The notes under the pieces: generated by a model
Databases searched by the model: none
Seen by the model: the letters and a program-made list of their open reading frames with translations, nothing else
Told to the model about the DNA's origin: nothing
Translations under genes and position numbers: made by a program
NCBI RefSeq assembly: GCF_016917755.1
Contig: NZ_CP070326.1
Location: 7,378,001 to 7,442,000, forward strand
From: Streptomyces noursei
GTDB lineage: Bacteria > Actinomycetota > Actinomycetes > Streptomycetales > Streptomycetaceae
Direction: 5' to 3'
DNA length: 64,000 nt
Shown here: positions 42,927 through 51,456 of the stretch, in pieces
How the letters are laid out: the number at the start of each line of letters is the position of its first letter
Numbering within the stretch: position 1 is the first letter of the stretch

Positions 42927-45797
42927 TCACGGGGCCGCCTCGTCCCACTGGTCGAGGAGGCGGTCGACGCCGCCGTCCTCGGGGCCGCCCGGCGGCCGCA
43001 TCCCGTCGAGGGTCTGCTCGGTCCAGATGACCTTGCCGCCGGGGGTGTAGCGGGTCCCCCAGCGCTGGGCGAACTGGGCGACGAGGAACAGTCCGCGCCC
43101 GCCCTCGTCGGTGGTGGTGGCCCGCCGCAGGTGCGGGGAGGCGCTGGTGCCGTCGGAGACCTCGCAGACCAGGGCGCGGTCGTGGAGGAGGCGGACGCGG
43201 ATGGGCTGGGCGCCGTAGCGGATGGCGTTGGTGATCAGTTCGCTGAGGATCAGCTCGGTGGTGAAGCCGATGTCGGCCAGCCCCCAGGTCTCCAGGGTGC
43301 GCATGCAGGCGGAGCGGACGGGGCCGACGGCCGCCGGGTCCGAGGGGACCTCCCATTCGGCGATCCGGTCCCGGTCCAGCAGCTTGGTGCGGGCCACCAG
43401 CAGGGCGATGTCGTCGCCGGGTTGCTCGGGCAACATGGCGGTCAGGACGGTGGTGCAGGTCTCCTCCGGCGAGCTGTCCGGCGCGCCGGCGAGGGTGCTG
43501 TGCAGCAGCTCCAGGCCGGTGTCGATGTCACGGTCGCGGCCCTCGATGAGCCCGTCGGTGTAGAGGACCAGCCGGGAGCCCTCGGGCAGGGGCAGTTCGA
43601 GGGTCTCCACGGGCATGCCGCCGCCCAGTCCGAGCGGCGGGGAGACCGGCACCTCGGGGAAGGACACCGTTCCGTCGGGGAGGACCAGGGCCGGGCCCGG
43701 GTGGCCCGCCCGGGCCAGGGTGACGCGTCCGTCGACCGGGTCGTAGATGACGTAGAGGCAGGTGGCGCCGGTGACGCCGGCACCGCTGTTGCCCACTAGC
43801 GAGGCGTCGGTGGCCGGTGCGGCGTCGGGGGCCGTTTCCGACGCCGCGTCAGCCGTGGTCCCGACCGCGGGTCCGTCACCGTCCTCGCCCGCCCCCGCCC
43901 CGCCGGTGCGGGCCTCGTCCGTGTCGATGTGGCTGACGAGTTCGTCCAGGTGCCCCAGGAGTTCGTCGGGCGGCAGGTCCAGGGTGGAGAAGTTGAGGAC
44001 GGCGGTGCGCAGCCGGCCCATGGTGGCGGCGGCGTGCAGGCCGTGCCCGACGACGTCGCCGACGATCAGGGCGACCCGGGCGCCGGGCAGCGGGATGAGG
44101 TCGAACCAGTCGCCGCCGACACCGGCCTGCGCGGGCCGGTAGCGGTGTGCCACCTCCAGCGCCGACTGCTCGGGCAGCGCCCGCGGCAGGAGGCTGCGCT
44201 GGAGGGTGATGGTGGTGGCGTGCTCGCGGGTGTAGCGGCGGGCGTTGTCGATGGAGACCGCGGCCCGCGCGGCCAACTCCTCGGCGAAGGACAGGTCCTC
44301 CTCGCCGAACACCTCGGAGGTGGCGGCCCGCCAGAAGTTGGCCAGGCCCAGCACCACGCCGCGGGCCCGCAGCGGCACCGCGATCAGCGAGCGGATGCCG
44401 TTGTCCAGGATCCGCTGGGTGTCGACCGGGTCCTGGGCCCGCCACTCGTGTTCGGCGCGCAGGTCGGGGACGACGACCGGGCGGCCGTCGGCGATCCCCG
44501 CGGTGATCGGGCTGCCGGGCGCGAAGCGGATCTGCTCGCCGACGCGGTAGACCGCCGAGTCCTCCGGCACGCCGCGGACCGCCAGCCGTCGCATCGGGGC
44601 GTGCCCCCCGGTCGGCTCCTCGCCGCGCAGCACCGGCTCCAGCAGCTCGACGGAGACCACGTCGGCGAACCGGGGCACGGCGACCGCGGCCAGCTCCTCC
44701 GCGGTGCGGGACACGTCCAACGTGCTGCCGATCCGCATCCCCGCGTCGTAGAGCAGCTTCAGGCGCCGCTGGGCGACCTCGGCCTTGCCGGTCAGCGCCC
44801 GGAGTTCGGTGGTGTCCCGGAGGGTGACGGCGGTGCCCGGGAGGCCGCCGTAGGGGGCGGTGGGGCGGATGTTCACCGCGAGCAGCCGCTCGCCGGCGGG
44901 GTGCACCTCGTCGGTGGCCGCCCGGCCGGAGGCCAGCAGGGAGGCCATGCCCGGTTCCAGTCCCAGCTCGGTGACCCGGTGGTGCTCGGCGTCGTCGGGC
45001 AGGTCCAGCAACCGGCGGGCCTCGTCGTTGGCGAGCACCAGCCGTCCGTCGCCGCCGACGATGAGCACGCCTTCGCGGACGGCGTGCAGGACGGCGTCGT
45101 GGTGGTCGTACATCCGGGCCATCTCGGCCGGGTCCAGGCCGTGCGTCTGGCGCCGCAGCCGGCGGCCCACCAGGGCCACCCCGCCGACCCCGACGACGAG
45201 CGCGCCGGCCGCGCTGCCGATCAGCAGCGGGAGCCGTTGCAGCGCCCACTCGTTGGTCCGCTGCACCTTGATGCCGGCCGCGACCAGGCCGACGAGCCGG
45301 CCGTCGGCGTTCTTGACGGGCACCGTGGTGTCCACGGCGCGCCCGAGGGCCGAGGAGGAGGTGGAGGTGACGGTGCGGCCGGCGAGCGCCGGGCCGTAGT
45401 CGTCGGGGACGTGTTTGCCGATCAGCTGCGGGTTGGGGTGGGTCCAGCGGACGCCGGACGGGCTGAACGCGACGAGGTAGTCGAGGCCGGCTTCCCTGCG
45501 GGCGTCCTCGGCCCGGGGCTGGAGCCGCGCGGTGGGGTCGGCGGACTGCATCGCGGCGGCGGTCCCCGGGGCGTGTGCGAAGGCCGCCGCGGCGACCGAC
45601 GACCGCTGTTCGGCCTCCTGGAGGCTCGCCTGCTGGGCCTGGAGGGCGAGCGCCACCCCGGCTGCCACGACCAGCAGTACGACGAGGGCGAGCTGCAACG
45701 CGAGGACCTGGCCCGCGACGCTGTGCACGCTCAGCACCGAGCGAAGGCGGCGCCCGATATCACGCCTGGAATATTGCTTTCGCCCGAAATTTTCCAT
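42927..45797 (-). CDS. Sensor SpoIIE phosphatase with PAS, GAF and ATPase domains
   Basis: A 956-residue membrane sensor. Two membrane helices (about 28-52 and 190-210) flank an extracytoplasmic CACHE-like domain with THPNPQLIGKHVP. Then come PAS (about 230-340), GAF (about 355-510), SpoIIE PP2C (about 530-815; VGGDWFDLIPLP, GDVVGHGLHAA, LYTDGLIEGRD) and an RsbW-like ATPase (about 830-945; LILSELITNAIRYG, GGRGLFLV). A low-complexity Ala/Asp/Thr insertion sits inside the phosphatase. It thus holds both phosphatase and anti-sigma kinase modules of a partner switch. ATG 45797 (or GTG 45800) is the start. Confidence 0.9.
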   Translation of the reverse strand: MENFGRKQYSRRDIGRRLRSVLSVHSVAGQVLALQLALVVLLVVAAGVALALQAQQASLQEAEQRSSVAAAAFAHAPGTAAAMQSADPTARLQPRAEDARREAGLDYLVAFSPSGVRWTHPNPQLIGKHVPDDYGPALAGRTVTSTSSSALGRAVDTTVPVKNADGRLVGLVAAGIKVQRTNEWALQRLPLLIGSAAGALVVGVGGVALVGRRLRRQTHGLDPAEMARMYDHHDAVLHAVREGVLIVGGDGRLVLANDEARRLLDLPDDAEHHRVTELGLEPGMASLLASGRAATDEVHPAGERLLAVNIRPTAPYGGLPGTAVTLRDTTELRALTGKAEVAQRRLKLLYDAGMRIGSTLDVSRTAEELAAVAVPRFADVVSVELLEPVLRGEEPTGGHAPMRRLAVRGVPEDSAVYRVGEQIRFAPGSPITAGIADGRPVVVPDLRAEHEWRAQDPVDTQRILDNGIRSLIAVPLRARGVVLGLANFWRAATSEVFGEEDLSFAEELAARAAVSIDNARRYTREHATTITLQRSLLPRALPEQSALEVAHRYRPAQAGVGGDWFDLIPLPGARVALIVGDVVGHGLHAAATMGRLRTAVLNFSTLDLPPDELLGHLDELVSHIDTDEARTGGAGAGEDGDGPAVGTTADAASETAPDAAPATDASLVGNSGAGVTGATCLYVIYDPVDGRVTLARAGHPGPALVLPDGTVSFPEVPVSPPLGLGGGMPVETLELPLPEGSRLVLYTDGLIEGRDRDIDTGLELLHSTLAGAPDSSPEETCTTVLTAMLPEQPGDDIALLVARTKLLDRDRIAEWEVPSDPAAVGPVRSACMRTLETWGLADIGFTTELILSELITNAIRYGAQPIRVRLLHDRALVCEVSDGTSASPHLRRATTTDEGGRGLFLVAQFAQRWGTRYTPGGKVIWTEQTLDGMRPPGGPEDGGVDRLLDQWDEAAP

Positions 45798-46178
45798 CAC
45801 GCGCCATATTTAGCATTGTGCGCCCCTGTATAGCGATCAGCTGAGCGGGGTCATAAGCGTTCCTTTTGGAATGACAAAGTGCCTTCATGAGGGCAAATTT
45901 GGTCGGTTGTCAGGGGAGGGCGAGCGCCGGCGCGGGGCGTTCGGGCCCCATGGGCCGCCTGCCCGAGGGGCGTTCCACGCGGCGTAGCGGCGCTACGACG
46001 CAAGGTAGTCGCACGTATATCCGGAATTCCAGGTTTCGGGTAGCGAGCGTTTCCGGCCGGAGGGCCGCCAACGGGCCATTGCGGGCCGGATGTTCCCGCC
46101 CAGACCATCCCGATGTCCCGCGTGTCACCGGCCGTGCGCCGGTCGGTCGGCATGCCTCGGTCCCGTAGGGAGGCCCCA
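45798..46178. promoter_or_regulatory. 381-bp divergent region upstream of the encapsulin
   Basis: Between the sensor phosphatase and the encapsulin. It holds an inverted repeat CGTAGC-GGC-GCTACG at 45983-45997 and a near-palindromic GCCTTCATGAGGGC at about 45881-45894. Promoters are not obvious. The 3' end carries AGGGAGG, the encapsulin ribosome binding site. Confidence 0.4.
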
Positions 46179-47561
46179 GTGAACGACCGGATGACGCTCG
46201 CCCCGGATGCGGCACGGCAACTCGCGACCACGACCAAGACCACCCCCCAGATGCGCGGCATCACCCCGCGCTACCTGCTGCGCGCCCTGCCGTGGGTGGA
46301 CGTCGAATCCGGCGTCTTCCGCGTCAACCGACGCCGCACCTATGTCCTCGGCGACGACCGCCTCAGCACCTACCAGGACGGCGACACCCACCGCGTCATC
46401 CCCGGTGACCTTCGTGAACTGCCGTACCTGCGCGAAGCCGACGACGCGCTGCTCACCGAACTCGCCGGCGCCTTCGCGCAGGTGACCTTCGACACCGGTC
46501 AAGTCCTCGCGGAAGACGGTGAGGTGACGGACCGTCTGCTCGTCATCGTGCAGGGGCGGGCCGAGAAGCGGGCGCGCGGCCGCTACGGCGAGGACGCGCT
46601 CCTCGACGTGATCGGCGACGGCCAGTTCTTCGACCTCGACACCTGGACCCGCTCCGCGCCGACGCCGTACCGGGTCACCGCGCTCACCCCCGGCACCGCG
46701 CTCAGCCTCGACCGCGCCGCCCTGGCCCGGCTCGGCGACCGCGACCCGGCGCTGCGCGCCGCGATGGACGCGTACCTCGCGGCGGACGGTGTGCTGCCGG
46801 GCAGCGAGGTGCCGGTCGACCTCAGCTCCGGGCACGTCGGCGAGCCCGACCTGCCGGCGACCTTCGTCGACTACGAGGACGCGCCCCGCGAGTACCACAT
46901 GAACCTCGCCCAGACCGTGCTGCGCGTCCACACCCGGGTCTCCGACCTCTACAGCGGCACCATGGATCAGGTCCGCACTCAGGCCAACCTCACCGCGCAC
47001 GCGCTCCGCGAGCGGCAGGAGGATGTGCTCCTCAACCACCCCGAGCACGGCCTCTTCAGCAACATCGCCCCCGGCCAGCGCGTCCAGGCCCGCTATGGCG
47101 CCCCCACCCCCGACGACCTCGACGAACTGCTCACCCGGGTCTGGAAGCAGCCCGGCTACTTCCTCGCGCACCCGCGGGCCATCGCCGCGTTCGGCCGGGA
47201 ATGTACCCGGCGGGGTGTGCCCCCGGTCATCGACACCAGCTTCGGCAGCCCGCTGCTGACCTGGCGCGGCGTCCCGCTGCTCCCCTCCGACAAGGTGCGC
47301 TTCTCCGGCGGGGCGGACACCGGCACCACCGAGATCCTGCTGATGCGGGTCGGCGAGGCCGAGCAGGGCGTGGTCGGCCTGCGCCCGGCGAAGGTGGCCG
47401 ACGAGATCGAACCCGGGCTGGCCATGCGGAACATGGGCGTCGACAAGAAGGGCATCACCTCGTACCTGATGACCGCGTACTTCAACGCCGCGGTCCTCGT
47501 CGAGGACGCCCTCGCCGTCCTCCAGAACGTCGAGGTGTCCCGCTACCATGACTACGCCTGA
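46179..47561 (+). CDS. Family 2 encapsulin shell protein with cNMP-binding-like insertion
   Basis: A 460-residue HK97-fold shell protein of the SrpI/EshA type that self-assembles into a nanocompartment. It opens with TLAPDAARQLATTTKTTPQM. Residues about 88-200 are an inserted cyclic-nucleotide-binding-like domain (VTFDTGQVLAEDGEVTDRLL, VIGDGQFFDLDTWTRSAPTP), the mark of family 2B/EshA shells. After it come YEDAPREYHMNLAQTVLRVH, RQEDVLLNHPEHGL, WKQPGYFLAHPRAIAAFGRE and the end LAVLQNVEVSRYHDYA. GTG 46179 follows AGGGAGG; ATG 46191 is an alternative. It overlaps the cysteine desulfurase by 14 bp, identifying the cargo. Ligand binding by the insertion is untested. Confidence 0.93.
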   Translation: MNDRMTLAPDAARQLATTTKTTPQMRGITPRYLLRALPWVDVESGVFRVNRRRTYVLGDDRLSTYQDGDTHRVIPGDLRELPYLREADDALLTELAGAFAQVTFDTGQVLAEDGEVTDRLLVIVQGRAEKRARGRYGEDALLDVIGDGQFFDLDTWTRSAPTPYRVTALTPGTALSLDRAALARLGDRDPALRAAMDAYLAADGVLPGSEVPVDLSSGHVGEPDLPATFVDYEDAPREYHMNLAQTVLRVHTRVSDLYSGTMDQVRTQANLTAHALRERQEDVLLNHPEHGLFSNIAPGQRVQARYGAPTPDDLDELLTRVWKQPGYFLAHPRAIAAFGRECTRRGVPPVIDTSFGSPLLTWRGVPLLPSDKVRFSGGADTGTTEILLMRVGEAEQGVVGLRPAKVADEIEPGLAMRNMGVDKKGITSYLMTAYFNAAVLVEDALAVLQNVEVSRYHDYA

Positions 47562-48981
47562 TCTCCTGGGGTTCCCGCTGACCGGGCCGGACACGACGGG
47601 AGTCCCCACCGGCGCGGCGCCGGCCGCCGGCACCACCGCGCCTCCCACGACCGCCGCCGGCGCGACCACCGGTGCGACCACCGGCGCCCCGGCCCCCGCC
47701 CCCGAGCCCGCCGGCGCCACCTGGCCCGGCACCGCCCCGACGGACCGTCAGTTCTCCCAACAGCCCTCGTTCACACCGGAATTGGCGCGCCGCGACGTGC
47801 CGATCCTGCACCGGACCGTCAACGGCAAACCCCTGGTCTGGCTCGACAACGGCGCCACCACGCACAAGCCCCGCCAGGTCATCGAGGCGGTGTCCGGCTT
47901 CTACGGGGCGGGCAACTCCAACATCCACCGCGGTGCGCACACCATGGCCCGCGAGGCCACCGAGGCGTACGAGGCGGGCCGGGCCGCGGTCGCCCGGTTC
48001 CTGGGCGCGGGCTCGCCGGACGAGATCGTCTTCGCCCGCGGCACCACCGAGGCGATCAACCTCGTCGCCCAGAGCTGGGGGCGGGCCAACCTCGGCCCCG
48101 GTGACGACATCCTCGTACCGGTGCTGGAGCACCACTCCAACATCGTCCCCTGGCAGCTGGTCGCCAAGGAGACCCGGGCCCGGGTGGTCCCCGTCCCGCT
48201 GCGGCCGGACGGCCAGATCGACCTCGACGCCTACGCCGACCGGCTCTCCATGCGGACCCGGCTGGTCGCCCTCAGCCAGGCGTCGAACGTCCTCGGCACC
48301 GTCCCGCCGGTCAAGGAGATGACCGCGCTGGCTCACCGCTACCGGGCCAAGGTCCTGGTGGACGGCGCCCAGGCGGTGGCCCACTTCCCGGTCGACGTGG
48401 CGGACCTCGACGCCGACTTCTACGTCTTCTCCGGCCACAAGCTGTTCGCCCCCACGGGCATCGGCGCCCTGTACGCCAAGCCGGAGATCCTGCAGACGAT
48501 GGCGCCGTGGCAGGGCGGCGGCAACATGATCGAGTCCGTCTCCTTCGACCGCACCAGCTACGCGCCGGTCCCGCACCTCCTGGAGGCCGGCACCGGGCAC
48601 ATCGCCGGCGTCGTCGGACTGCTCGCCGCGATCAACTGGCTGACCGGCTTCGACCGGCCCGCCGTCGCGGCGTACGAGACCGAGCTGCTGGCCTACGCCC
48701 AGCAGGCCCTGGCCGCGGTCCCCGGGCTGGGCCTGATCGGCTCCGCCGCCGACCGGATCGCGGTGCTGACCTTCACCATGGCGGGCCACGACCCCGGCCG
48801 GATCGCCGACTGGCTGGACCGCGACGGGATCGCCGTCCGGGCCGGCCACCACTGCGCCCAGCCGGCCCTGGCCCACTACGGCCTGAAGAGCGCCGCCCGT
48901 GCCTCGCTCGCCCTCTACAACACCCGCGAGGAGGTGGATCAGCTGGTCGCCTCGCTCCAGCGGCTCCAGCAGTCCGGCTGA
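47548..48981 (+). CDS. Encapsulin cargo cysteine desulfurase (SufS-like)
   Basis: A 477-residue PLP enzyme releasing sulfur from cysteine as persulfide. The SufS-type core starts near residue 80 (VNGKPLVWLDNGATTHKP). PLP Lys298 is in FSGHKLFAPTGIG and the persulfide Cys436 in AGHHCAQPA. Residues 1-75 are a Thr/Ala/Pro/Gly-rich disordered extension starting MTTPDLLGFPLTGPDTTG, absent from ordinary SufS, and likely directs packing into the shell. In family 2A systems such enzymes are encapsulated and store sulfur. ATG 47548 lies inside the encapsulin gene end, so translation is coupled. Confidence 0.93.
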   Translation: MTTPDLLGFPLTGPDTTGVPTGAAPAAGTTAPPTTAAGATTGATTGAPAPAPEPAGATWPGTAPTDRQFSQQPSFTPELARRDVPILHRTVNGKPLVWLDNGATTHKPRQVIEAVSGFYGAGNSNIHRGAHTMAREATEAYEAGRAAVARFLGAGSPDEIVFARGTTEAINLVAQSWGRANLGPGDDILVPVLEHHSNIVPWQLVAKETRARVVPVPLRPDGQIDLDAYADRLSMRTRLVALSQASNVLGTVPPVKEMTALAHRYRAKVLVDGAQAVAHFPVDVADLDADFYVFSGHKLFAPTGIGALYAKPEILQTMAPWQGGGNMIESVSFDRTSYAPVPHLLEAGTGHIAGVVGLLAAINWLTGFDRPAVAAYETELLAYAQQALAAVPGLGLIGSAADRIAVLTFTMAGHDPGRIADWLDRDGIAVRAGHHCAQPALAHYGLKSAARASLALYNTREEVDQLVASLQRLQQSG

Positions 48982-49042
48982 GACCGCCGACGACCCCGAT
49001 GTCCCGCTGACGTCGGTCCGCGCCCGTGGTGTGTAGGGTGGG

Positions 49043-49157
49043 GGGCTGCGAAGGGGAGTAGCCCCGCGAACCGGTCATCGACACACTGGAGCCACAGTCG
49101 GCTCCCGGTGGCCGGGCCCACGCAGCCACTTGTGCGGGCGGGCGAGACCTTCGGCCC
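49043..49157 (+). ncRNA. yybP-ykoY manganese riboswitch
   Basis: The leader before the cation exchanger has both conserved ends of this riboswitch: AAGGGGAGTAGCC at 49051-49063 and GGCGAGACCTTCGGCCC at 49141-49157. CGAAGG in the first pairs with CCTTCG in the second to close the P1 stem. GGTCATCG follows the first element, and the hairpin GAGCC/GGCTC lies in the middle. The class senses Mn2+ and controls Mn export genes. The expression platform is the 100 bp up to the start codon at 49261. Confidence 0.88.
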
Positions 49158-49260
49158 TTTGTCGACGAATCATTCACGCGTCGGCGGGGTCGAAGTCGTG
49201 CCGCCGCTCCCACGCCGGTCGCCCTCGAAGCCCGCCGGAGCGGAAAGGCTGACGATCAGC

Positions 49261-50277
49261 GTGTTGCATTTTGTCCTGCTCATCGCGTGTGCGGTGGCGA
49301 TCTATCTCTCCTGCGAGTGGTTCGTCAACGCCGTGGAATGGCTGGGGGAGCGGCTCAACGTGGGCCGGATGGCGGTGGGCACCATCCTCGCCGCCTTCGG
49401 CACCGCCCTCCCGGAGTCCGTGGTGACCCTGGTCGCGGTGACCACCGGCGCCACCCCGGAGGCCAAGAACATCGGCGTCGGCGCCGCGATGGGCGGCCCG
49501 CTGGCCCTGGCCACCGTGGCGTACGGCGTGACCGGCGCGATGCTGCTGCTCCAGCGGCGCAAGCGGCGCGCCGCGGCCCCGGCCGACGCGCCCCTCGGCA
49601 CGGAGCGGGACATGCGGCGGCTGGCCAAGGACCAGACGTGGTTCCTGCCGGTCTTCGTCGTCAAGGTCGCGCTCGGCCTGGTCGCCTTCGCCTTCAAGCC
49701 GGTGCTCGGCCTGGCCTTCTTCGCGGTGTACGCGGTCTACTTCTGGCGCGAGATCCGCGGCGACCACGAGGAGGACGACGAGGGCGTCGAGCTGGAGCCG
49801 CTGAAGTTCCAGCCCAGGGCCGCGTCCCCGGCGACCTGGGCGGTCGTTGCCCAGACCCTGGTCACCCTGGTGGTGATCTTCTTCGCCTCGCAGCTCTTCG
49901 TCCACCAGCTGGACGCCATCGGCCCGATGCTCGGACTCTCCGCCTCGGTCACCGCGCTGCTGCTCTCCCCGATCGCCACCGAGCTGCCGGAGATCATGAA
50001 CGCGGTGATCTGGGTGCGCCAGGGCAAGACCAAGCTGGCGCTGGCCAACATCTCCGGCGCCATGATGATCCAGGCCACCGTCCCCAGCGGCCTGGGCCTG
50101 CTCTTCACCAGCTGGCACTTCGACAGCGCCCTGCTGTGGTCCGGCGTGATCACCATGGCGGCGATCGGCTACCTCCTGCTGACCATGCGCGCGCACAAGC
50201 TGACCGCCGGCCGGCTGGCGGTGGCGGCCGGCTTCTACGTGGTCTTCGGGCTGGGGTTGATCCCGATCCTGGCGTGA
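49261..50277 (+). CDS. CaCA-type cation exchanger under riboswitch control
   Basis: A 338-residue membrane antiporter with about ten helices. The two alpha repeats of the calcium/cation exchanger superfamily are visible: GTALPESVVTLVAV near residue 46-60 and SPIATELPEIMNAVIW near 236-250, each with the key Pro-Glu. A central acidic loop (GDHEEDDEGVELE) may bind or sense metal. With the Mn2+ riboswitch upstream, Mn2+ or Ca2+ export is the likely role. GTG 49261 is about 12 bases after GGAAAGG, so the start is somewhat uncertain. The 3' end overlaps the convergent CDF gene by 43 bp. Confidence 0.88.
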   Translation: MLHFVLLIACAVAIYLSCEWFVNAVEWLGERLNVGRMAVGTILAAFGTALPESVVTLVAVTTGATPEAKNIGVGAAMGGPLALATVAYGVTGAMLLLQRRKRRAAAPADAPLGTERDMRRLAKDQTWFLPVFVVKVALGLVAFAFKPVLGLAFFAVYAVYFWREIRGDHEEDDEGVELEPLKFQPRAASPATWAVVAQTLVTLVVIFFASQLFVHQLDAIGPMLGLSASVTALLLSPIATELPEIMNAVIWVRQGKTKLALANISGAMMIQATVPSGLGLLFTSWHFDSALLWSGVITMAAIGYLLLTMRAHKLTAGRLAVAAGFYVVFGLGLIPILA

Positions 50278-51377
50278 GCGCCGGGACCGGGCGTCGGGCG
50301 AACGGGGGCGTGGTGGGCCAGGGCCGCGTGCGGGTCCGCCGCGCCGTCCTCCGGGGTGTGGTCCAGGTGGACGGTGGCCGCCGTCAGTCGCGGCACACTG
50401 TGGATCAGCGCGTGCTCGGCGGCCACCGCGATCCGGTGGCCGTGGGCCACGGTCAGCCGCGGATCGAGGACGATGTCCGCCTCGGCCCGCAGCGTGTGGC
50501 CGATCCACCGCATCCGCAGCGCGCCCACCCCGCGGACGCCGGGCACCCCGCGCAGCGCCGCCTCGGCGGCCGCCACCAGGGCCGGGTCCACCGAGTCCAT
50601 CAGCCGCCGGAACACCTCCCGGGCGGCGTCCTTGAGGACCAGCAGGATCGCGGCGGTGATCAGTAGACCGACGACCGGGTCGGCGGCGCGCCAGCCCAGC
50701 GCGGCGCCGCCCGCGCCCAGCAGCACGGCCAGCGACGTGAAGCCGTCGGTGCGGGCGTGCAGCCCGTCCGCTACCAGGGCGGCGGAGCCGATCCGGCGGC
50801 CGGTGCGGATGCGGTAGCGGGCCACCCACTCGTTGCCGAGGAAGCCGGCCAGCGCGGCGGCCGCGACCGCCCACAGGTGCGTCACGTCCCGCGGGTGCAC
50901 CAGCCGGTCGACGGCCGCGTAGAGCGCGGGCACCGCGGACGCCGCGATGGTGAGCACGATGACCACGCCGGCCAGGTCCTCGGCCCGGCCGTAGCCGTAG
51001 GTGTAGCGGCGGTTGGCGGCCCGCCGGCCGAGGACGAAGGCGATGCCGAGCGGGACCGCGGTCAGCGCGTCGGCGGCGTTGTGCAGGGTGTCGCCGAGCA
51101 GCGCCACCGAGCCGGACAGCGCGAAGACGGCGGCCTGGACCATGGTGGTCAGGCCGAGGACCGCGAGCGAGAGCCAGAGCGTGCGCATGCCCTCGCGGGA
51201 GCTCTCCAGCGCGGGATCGACCTTGTCCCGGGCCTCGTGGCTGTGGGGGGTGAGGGCGTGTGCGAGCCGGTGCCGCAGTCGGGCCGCGCGGGAGCGGCCG
51301 GCCGGGGCGGGACGGGTGTGGTGCTCGGGGCCGTGGTGGTGGGGGTGGGGGTCGGAGACCGACATGTGCGCGTCCAC
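50235..51377 (-). CDS. Cation diffusion facilitator metal exporter
   Basis: A 380-residue CDF protein with a His-rich N-terminus (DPHPHHHGPEHH), six membrane helices and a C-terminal cytosolic domain. The metal-site motifs are DTLHNAADAL in helix 2 and DGLHARTDGF in helix 5, the His-Asp arrangement usual for zinc exporters. GTG 51377 has GGAAGG upstream; ATG 51365 is possible. It is divergent from an ArsR-type repressor, which probably controls it. Confidence 0.92.
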   Translation of the reverse strand: MDAHMSVSDPHPHHHGPEHHTRPAPAGRSRAARLRHRLAHALTPHSHEARDKVDPALESSREGMRTLWLSLAVLGLTTMVQAAVFALSGSVALLGDTLHNAADALTAVPLGIAFVLGRRAANRRYTYGYGRAEDLAGVVIVLTIAASAVPALYAAVDRLVHPRDVTHLWAVAAAALAGFLGNEWVARYRIRTGRRIGSAALVADGLHARTDGFTSLAVLLGAGGAALGWRAADPVVGLLITAAILLVLKDAAREVFRRLMDSVDPALVAAAEAALRGVPGVRGVGALRMRWIGHTLRAEADIVLDPRLTVAHGHRIAVAAEHALIHSVPRLTAATVHLDHTPEDGAADPHAALAHHAPVRPTPGPGAHARIGINPSPKTT

Positions 51378-51440
51378 AGGTGTGCACCTTCCCGCGGTCC
51401 GGGGCGCGGCTTGTGCCGTACGCCCTCGTCACCTCATTAT

Positions 51441-51456
51441 GTGCGTATGAGCGCAC
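51441..51456. promoter_or_regulatory. GTGCG-TATGAG-CGCAC operator candidate
   Basis: A 5-base inverted repeat overlapping the ArsR start codon (51447), in the 69-bp gap between the divergent CDF and ArsR genes. It suits autorepression and joint control by the ArsR protein, with metal as inducer. Confidence 0.45.

Noticed and set aside
45825..45860. Five-codon leader ORF (MTPLS) before the sensor phosphatase
   Set aside because: AAAGGAA is suggestive but so short an ORF is expected by chance.
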